Position numbers and translations under genes: made by a program
Shown here: positions 59,740-64,000 of the stretch, one piece after another
Layout: each line of letters begins with the position of its first letter
How positions within the stretch are numbered: position 1 is the first letter of the stretch
The notes under the pieces: generated by a model
The model's input: the letters and a program-made list of their open reading frames with translations, nothing else
The model's database searches: none
Told to the model about the DNA's origin: nothing
Assembly: GCF_000233955.1 (NCBI RefSeq)
Contig: NZ_JH376642.1
Coordinates: 62,001-126,000, forward strand
Origin: Paraprevotella clara YIT 11840
Lineage (GTDB): Bacteria; Bacteroidota; Bacteroidia; Bacteroidales; Bacteroidaceae
Direction of reading: 5' to 3'
DNA: 64,000 nucleotides

Positions 59740-60201
59740 ATGATTATCGACGACATAACACATCTGAAAGATTATATCCGTTTTCTCCCGATGTTGAAGA
59801 CGGTTGTCGGCTTTCTGGACAGCCATGACTTGCAAGCTTTGCCGGAAGGACGCTTTGAATGGGATGCCGACGGATGTTTCGTAAATTTGCAGACCATCCC
59901 GCCCAAGGCTCCGACTCAAGCCGTTCTCGAATCACACAAGAAAATGATAGACATACAAATACCTCTTACGGGCGATGAAACCATGGGATATTCCCCCTTA
60001 AAAGAATTGAAGCCTACGTCATACGATGAAACCAAAGACATTTCATTCTATAAAGAGTGCTCCGGAAATTTCGTCACCGTAAAGAAAGGCATGTTTGCCA
60101 TCTTTTTCCCGCAAGACGCACATGCGCCGGGCGTAACACAGACAGCTTTGAAGAAAGCCGTCTTTAAAATTCCGGTATCGGATGATTGGAATCAACAATA
60201 A
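59740..60201 (+). CDS. YhcH/YjgK/YiaL family (DUF386) protein
   Basis: A 153-residue cupin-like protein. MIIDDITHLKDYIRFLPML, LESHKKMIDIQIPLTGDETMGY and MFAIFFPQDAHAPGV with conserved Glu/His residues match the YhcH family, thought to act on sugars such as sialic acid or related ones. Between the phosphatase gene and glgB. Substrate unknown. Confidence 0.92.
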   Translation: MIIDDITHLKDYIRFLPMLKTVVGFLDSHDLQALPEGRFEWDADGCFVNLQTIPPKAPTQAVLESHKKMIDIQIPLTGDETMGYSPLKELKPTSYDETKDISFYKECSGNFVTVKKGMFAIFFPQDAHAPGVTQTALKKAVFKIPVSDDWNQQ

Positions 60202-60228
60202 AAATAACACCTTAATTCTATTCTTATT

Positions 60229-62292
60229 ATGGCAAAATCAACGGTAAAGTCAACTCCAAAGACTTTGGATATTATTAAAAACGACCCTTGGCTGAAAGAT
60301 TATGAAGCCGCTATCGTGGGTCGCCACCGGCATGCGGAAGACAAAATCGCCGAACTCACACAAAATGGAAAATGCTCTTTGTCGGATTTCGCTTCGGGAT
60401 ACTTATATTTCGGCCTGCACCGCACGGCTACGGGATGGGTGTTCCGCGAATGGGCGCCCCATGCCACCGAAATCTATTTGATAGGCGATTTCAATGACTG
60501 GAAGGAATCGCCGAAATACCAGTTGAAAAGGATAAAGGACACCGGGAACTGGGAAATCAAATTGCGCGGCAACGCCCTCAAACACGGCGACCTCTACAAG
60601 TTGAAAATACATTGGAAAGGCGGATGCGGCGAACGTATTCCGGCATGGTGCCGCCGCGTGGTACAGGACGAACAGACCAAAATCTTCAGTGCGCAAGTCT
60701 GGGCGCCCGAACAGCCTTACGTGTGGAAAAAGAAGACTTTCCGCCCTAATACGGCTCCCTTGCTGATTTATGAATGCCACATCGGTATGGCGCAGGATGC
60801 AGAGAAAGTCGGGTCTTACAATGAGTTCCGTGAAAACGTGTTGCCCCGCATCGCTGCCGATGGGTACAACTGCATACAAATCATGGCCATACAGGAACAT
60901 CCTTACTACGGAAGTTTCGGCTATCATGTATCGAGTTTCTTTGCAGCTTCCAGCCGTTTCGGTACGCCGGAGGAACTGAAACGACTCATCGACGAGGCAC
61001 ATAAAATGGGCATCGCCGTGATTATGGACATCGTGCACTCCCACGCCGTGAAGAACGAAGTGGAAGGCTTGGGCAACTTTGCTGGTGACCCCTGCCAGTA
61101 TTTCTATTCGGGCGGACGGCGCGAACACCCGGCGTGGGACAGTTTGTGCTTCGATTACGGCAAGAACGAAGTCATACACTTCCTGTTGTCCAACTGCAAA
61201 TTCTGGTTGGACGAGTACCATTTCGACGGTTTCCGTTTCGACGGTGTCACGTCTATGCTCTATTACAGCCACGGGTTGGGCGAGGCGTTCTGCAACTATG
61301 GGGATTATTTCAACGGGCATGAGGACGACAATGCCATCTGTTACCTGACGTTGGCCAACGCATTGATTCACGAAGTCAACCCCAAAGCCATTACCATAGC
61401 CGAGGAAGTGAGCGGCATGCCGGGATTGGCAGCCCCGTTCAAAAGCGGCGGATACGGTTTCGACTACCGCATGGCCATGAACATTCCCGACTATTGGATA
61501 AAGACCATTAAAGAAAAGAAGGACGAGGACTGGAAACCCAGCAGCATGTTCTGGGAAGTGACGAACCGACGGGCTGACGAGAAGACCATATCTTATTGTG
61601 AAAGCCACGACCAGGCTTTGGTGGGCGACAAGACTATCATTTTCCGCTTGATAGATGCCGACATGTATTGGCACTTCAAAAAAGGAGATGAGAACTACGC
61701 CGTAGAACGCGGCATAGCCTTGCATAAAATGATTCGTCTGCTTACGGCTTCCACCATCAACGGCGGTTATCTGAATTTCATGGGTAATGAGTTCGGTCAT
61801 CCGGAATGGATTGATTTTCCGCGTGAGGGCAACGGGTGGAGTCACAAGTATGCCCGGAGACAGTGGAATCTTGTAGATAATAAAGAGTTGTGCTATCATT
61901 ACTTAGGTGACTTCGACAAGGCGATGTTGGATATTATCGGCAAGGAGAAAAATATCCAAAAATCTCCCGTGACGGAAATCTGGCATAACGATGGCGACCA
62001 GGTATTGGCCTATAGCCGTAATAACCTCATATTTGTCTTTAACTTCAACTATGCCCGTTCGTATACGGATTACGGCTTCATGGTGCCTCAAGGAGCTTAC
62101 GACGTGATTCTGAACACTGACGCGCCGGCATTCGGCGGACACGGATTGAATGATGACAGCCTCCGCCACTTGACCAACTTCGACCCGCTTTTGGCCCGCG
62201 ATGGAAAGGGATGGCTCAAACTCTATCTTCCGGCACGTTCCGCCATGGTACTCCGTAGGGCGCAAGAAGATAAAAAGACGGAAAATAAATAA
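60229..62292 (+). CDS. glgB: 1,4-alpha-glucan branching enzyme
   Basis: A 687-residue GH13 enzyme creating alpha-1,6 branches in glycogen. An N-terminal CBM48 (LHRTATGWVFREWAPHATEIYLIGDFNDW) precedes the catalytic barrel: VIMDIVHSHAVKNE, the nucleophile region FDGFRFDGVTSMLYY, TIAEEVSGMPG with the acid, and YCESHDQALVGDK. It ends with the usual C-terminal beta domain. Resembles the eukaryote-like branching enzymes common in Bacteroidetes. Confidence 0.97.
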   Translation: MAKSTVKSTPKTLDIIKNDPWLKDYEAAIVGRHRHAEDKIAELTQNGKCSLSDFASGYLYFGLHRTATGWVFREWAPHATEIYLIGDFNDWKESPKYQLKRIKDTGNWEIKLRGNALKHGDLYKLKIHWKGGCGERIPAWCRRVVQDEQTKIFSAQVWAPEQPYVWKKKTFRPNTAPLLIYECHIGMAQDAEKVGSYNEFRENVLPRIAADGYNCIQIMAIQEHPYYGSFGYHVSSFFAASSRFGTPEELKRLIDEAHKMGIAVIMDIVHSHAVKNEVEGLGNFAGDPCQYFYSGGRREHPAWDSLCFDYGKNEVIHFLLSNCKFWLDEYHFDGFRFDGVTSMLYYSHGLGEAFCNYGDYFNGHEDDNAICYLTLANALIHEVNPKAITIAEEVSGMPGLAAPFKSGGYGFDYRMAMNIPDYWIKTIKEKKDEDWKPSSMFWEVTNRRADEKTISYCESHDQALVGDKTIIFRLIDADMYWHFKKGDENYAVERGIALHKMIRLLTASTINGGYLNFMGNEFGHPEWIDFPREGNGWSHKYARRQWNLVDNKELCYHYLGDFDKAMLDIIGKEKNIQKSPVTEIWHNDGDQVLAYSRNNLIFVFNFNYARSYTDYGFMVPQGAYDVILNTDAPAFGGHGLNDDSLRHLTNFDPLLARDGKGWLKLYLPARSAMVLRRAQEDKKTENK

Positions 62293-62326
62293 GAGTAAAA
62301 ACAAATAAACTGAAACTGGATTCCGG

Positions 62327-63481
62327 ATGTACAAACCGACATATAAGAAAAGAACCGCACGCATGATTTCATGGGTATGCGGTTCTCTTTTCACCTTGTT
62401 CTCCCTGCTTTACCTGTTTGTGATGCAGGCTGATTTATTGGCTACCGCACAACATTTGTTGTCGAAAGGGCAGACCGTCTATTCTCCGCTGTGGGGAACG
62501 GTCATCATTACCTTTCTGCTACTGTTATTGCAGGGAGTTTTTCGGCGGATAATGGTATATCCGTTGCGTTTCCATGCACTCTATTATTTCCCGTCGTGCG
62601 TCGTGTTGGGATTGCTTACGTCCATTGTTCCTCAAACAGGGTGGAATGTACAATTGTCTACCAATTGGATATGGCTCACGGTCTGTATTTTTTTGTATAT
62701 CCTTGTGACATGGATGGCTCTGCATTTCCCGGACCGTAAAAACGGAAAACAGAATGCTTTTTCCTTCCTATGGGTGAATTTCCTATGGCTTGCGTTGCAG
62801 TTCTGCATGGTAAACAGCATAGCCAATACGAAAGATGTATACCACTACCGGCTCAAAGCCGAGAGATACCTCGTCGAAGGGCAGGACTCGTTGGCGTTGC
62901 AAGTAGGAGCCCAATCATTGCAGACAGACCGGAGCCTGACTGCCATGAGAGTGTTTGCACTAAGCCGTGAGAATCTTTTAGGCGAGAAGCTTTTCGATTT
63001 TCCTCAATATAACGGTAGCCAAGACCTGTTGCCCAGTTTGTCTGATACAACCTACGCTCATGATTGGACGAAGGCCTTATACAAACATTTAGGGGGAAAG
63101 CCGGGGAAAAATATGAAAGACAACACCCGGTTTCTCGAACTTCTGTCCCAACGGCCTTCGGCCACTGCTGCTGCAAAAGATTACTTGCTTTGCGCCTATC
63201 TGTTGGATAAGAACCTTGATGCTTTTGTCACCGTACTGCCACGTTGCCATGAAGTGAACGACAACCTCCCGTTACATTACAAAGAGGCTCTCATTCTATA
63301 TAACCGTTTGCATACCACTCCGGCCATTACGTACAAAAACAGCGTAATAGAAACAAACTTGAACGACTTCCTCCACTACGGTATGCAATATACTCATGCG
63401 ACGGAACGCTCGAACCAATGCCGACGCATGTACGGAAATACGTATTGGTGGTATTATTACTATCAAAAACCTTCTGAATAA
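62327..63481 (+). CDS. DUF6057-type membrane protein
   Basis: A 384-residue protein with about five membrane helices in the first half (CGSLFTLFSLLYLFVMQA, VIITFLLLLLQGVF, YYFPSCVVLGLLTSIV, WIWLTVCIFLYILVTWMAL, FLWLALQFCMV) and a helical TPR-like second half (YRLKAERYLVEGQDSLALQVGAQSLQTDRSLTAMRVFALS). I recall such proteins as DUF6057 in Bacteroides. It starts 34 bp after glgB. Function unknown. Confidence 0.75.
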   Translation: MYKPTYKKRTARMISWVCGSLFTLFSLLYLFVMQADLLATAQHLLSKGQTVYSPLWGTVIITFLLLLLQGVFRRIMVYPLRFHALYYFPSCVVLGLLTSIVPQTGWNVQLSTNWIWLTVCIFLYILVTWMALHFPDRKNGKQNAFSFLWVNFLWLALQFCMVNSIANTKDVYHYRLKAERYLVEGQDSLALQVGAQSLQTDRSLTAMRVFALSRENLLGEKLFDFPQYNGSQDLLPSLSDTTYAHDWTKALYKHLGGKPGKNMKDNTRFLELLSQRPSATAAAKDYLLCAYLLDKNLDAFVTVLPRCHEVNDNLPLHYKEALILYNRLHTTPAITYKNSVIETNLNDFLHYGMQYTHATERSNQCRRMYGNTYWWYYYYQKPSE

Positions 63482-63489
63482 TCGTAGCT

Positions 63490-63807
63490 TTATCCCCTAT
63501 ATTCCCGCCATAAATGCCGCAAAGCAATCAGGGGATGATACCATAACATACGCGGACCTGCATATCGCATCACTTTCCGGATGCGTCGCTTCATGTCCGG
63601 ACGGTAGCAATGTATGGTGCAAAGACGGCACGTACGCTTATCTTTCTGGAAGGGACACCGTGATAGACGTACACGGGAATAATCCAACATTTCACGGCAC
63701 TCCGGACATAAAGTCCTGTGGCCTTCCTTGTAGCGACAGTAGAGACGAATCATCAATTCCACCGTACGCTGTTCTTCCTCTATCCGGTTGTTTTTACCCT
63801 TGCCCAA
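63490..63807 (-). CDS. YgbA-like nitrous oxide-stimulated promoter family protein
   Basis: A 105-residue Cys-rich protein with TVELMIRLYCRYKEGHRTLCPECREMLDYSRVRLSRCPFQKDKRTCRLCTIHCYRPDMKRRIRKVMRYAGPRMLWYHP, the pattern of the YgbA_NO family linked to nitric oxide stress in enterobacteria. Several Cys pairs should bind metal. Start is a TTG at 63807 preceded by AAAGGA. It converges with the DUF6057 gene, 8 bp apart. Confidence 0.85.
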   Translation of the reverse strand: MGKGKNNRIEEEQRTVELMIRLYCRYKEGHRTLCPECREMLDYSRVRLSRCPFQKDKRTCRLCTIHCYRPDMKRRIRKVMRYAGPRMLWYHPLIALRHLWREYRG

Positions 63808-63828
63808 ATCCGTTCTATTCCTTTCTAC

Positions 63829-64000
63829 CTATTCTTTAATACGAATCAAGGCATTGGCCAAAATAGCTGTGACACCACCGGTCGTGATACCGGACGAGAA
63901 TATGTTTCTCACCGTTTCCGGCAGTTGCGAAAGAATCTCGGGCACCAATTCCACACTTAATCCCAAAGAAAAACTCAACGCCATCACCAACGTGGCCTTG
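63829..64000 (-). CDS. Xanthine/uracil permease family protein, C-terminal end (truncated by window)
   Basis: The stop codon is at 63829-63831 and the frame is open to the window edge. It encodes ...MALSFSLGLSVELVPEILSQLPETVRNIFSSGITTGGVTAILANALIRIKE, which matches the end of uracil-xanthine permeases (NCS2): ITTGG is in the conserved last helices. An inner-membrane nucleobase transporter. Which base cannot be told. Confidence 0.82.
   Translation of the reverse strand, partial: KATLVMALSFSLGLSVELVPEILSQLPETVRNIFSSGITTGGVTAILANALIRIKE

Overview
The window is a stretch of a Bacteroidaceae-type chromosome (Bacteroides or Phocaeicola) carrying a complete-looking Mu-like transposable prophage. 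The host assignment rests on gene content (OmpA/VWA envelope proteins, FeoB-associated small protein, pyrB-pyrI, SIMPL, MORN, DUF6057 and YgbA proteins), weak use of Shine-Dalgarno sites, and repeated -7 boxes of the Bacteroides form TAnnTTTG. The species cannot be named from the sequence alone.

Left host flank (1-6732): an AraC regulator, two identical tandem tRNA-Cys genes, a FeoB-associated Cys-rich protein, tilS, a family-2 glycosyltransferase, an OmpA-type porin and a VWA lipoprotein. The prophage sits in the 3' end of the VWA gene. The stretch TACGTG occurs at 6728-6733 and again at 48573-48578. Joining the flanks across it restores a longer VWA reading frame that ends AEKIFYIVFGTV-stop at 48616.

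Prophage (about 6733-48572, ~41.8 kb), described from its immunity end. An S24-type repressor (46787-47551) faces a divergent early operon on the minus strand: small proteins, a possible HTH protein, MuA-like transposase, MuB-like ATPase, a second P-loop ATPase, and small proteins of DUF4406, Gp16/GemA-like and DUF3164 type. The late genes form two divergent blocks that share a promoter-region motif. The plus-strand block (32522-39257) encodes terminase subunits, a Gp36-like protein, DUF935 portal, a MuF head protein with a C-terminal papain-fold toxin, a virion morphogenesis protein and a tail-completion protein. The minus-strand block (32318-8927) encodes a ClpP-like protease/scaffold, a major capsid protein with a BACON-like domain, amidase, holin, overlapping spanins, tail tube, frameshifted tail chaperones, tape measure, Dit and Tal-like proteins, a 2293-residue receptor-binding protein and a diversity-generating (DGR) reverse transcriptase. 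The far end (6937-8430) holds a DNA-modification module, a thymidylate-synthase-like enzyme plus an adenine methylase, where Mu keeps mom. From memory the element resembles the Bacteroides 'Hankyphage' group (Mu-like phage with a DGR); no search was run.

Right host flank (48617-64000): glyA, flavin reductase, pyrI and pyrB on the minus strand; a class A penicillin-binding protein; GNAT, SIMPL and folK; then a plus-strand run of kdsB, MORN protein, inositol-phosphatase-like protein, YhcH, glgB and DUF6057; ygbA and a truncated permease close the window.

Most notable: an AT-rich MuF-toxin/antisense-immunity cassette inside the head genes, with the immunity gene carrying its own host-type promoter box; a TS-like enzyme with the Asp substitution typical of dCMP-specific enzymes but broken by an A7 run; a DGR in which only one variable/template-like repeat and no Avd gene could be found; a repressor-operator switch with exact duplicated operators; and a BACON-like domain on the capsid protein.
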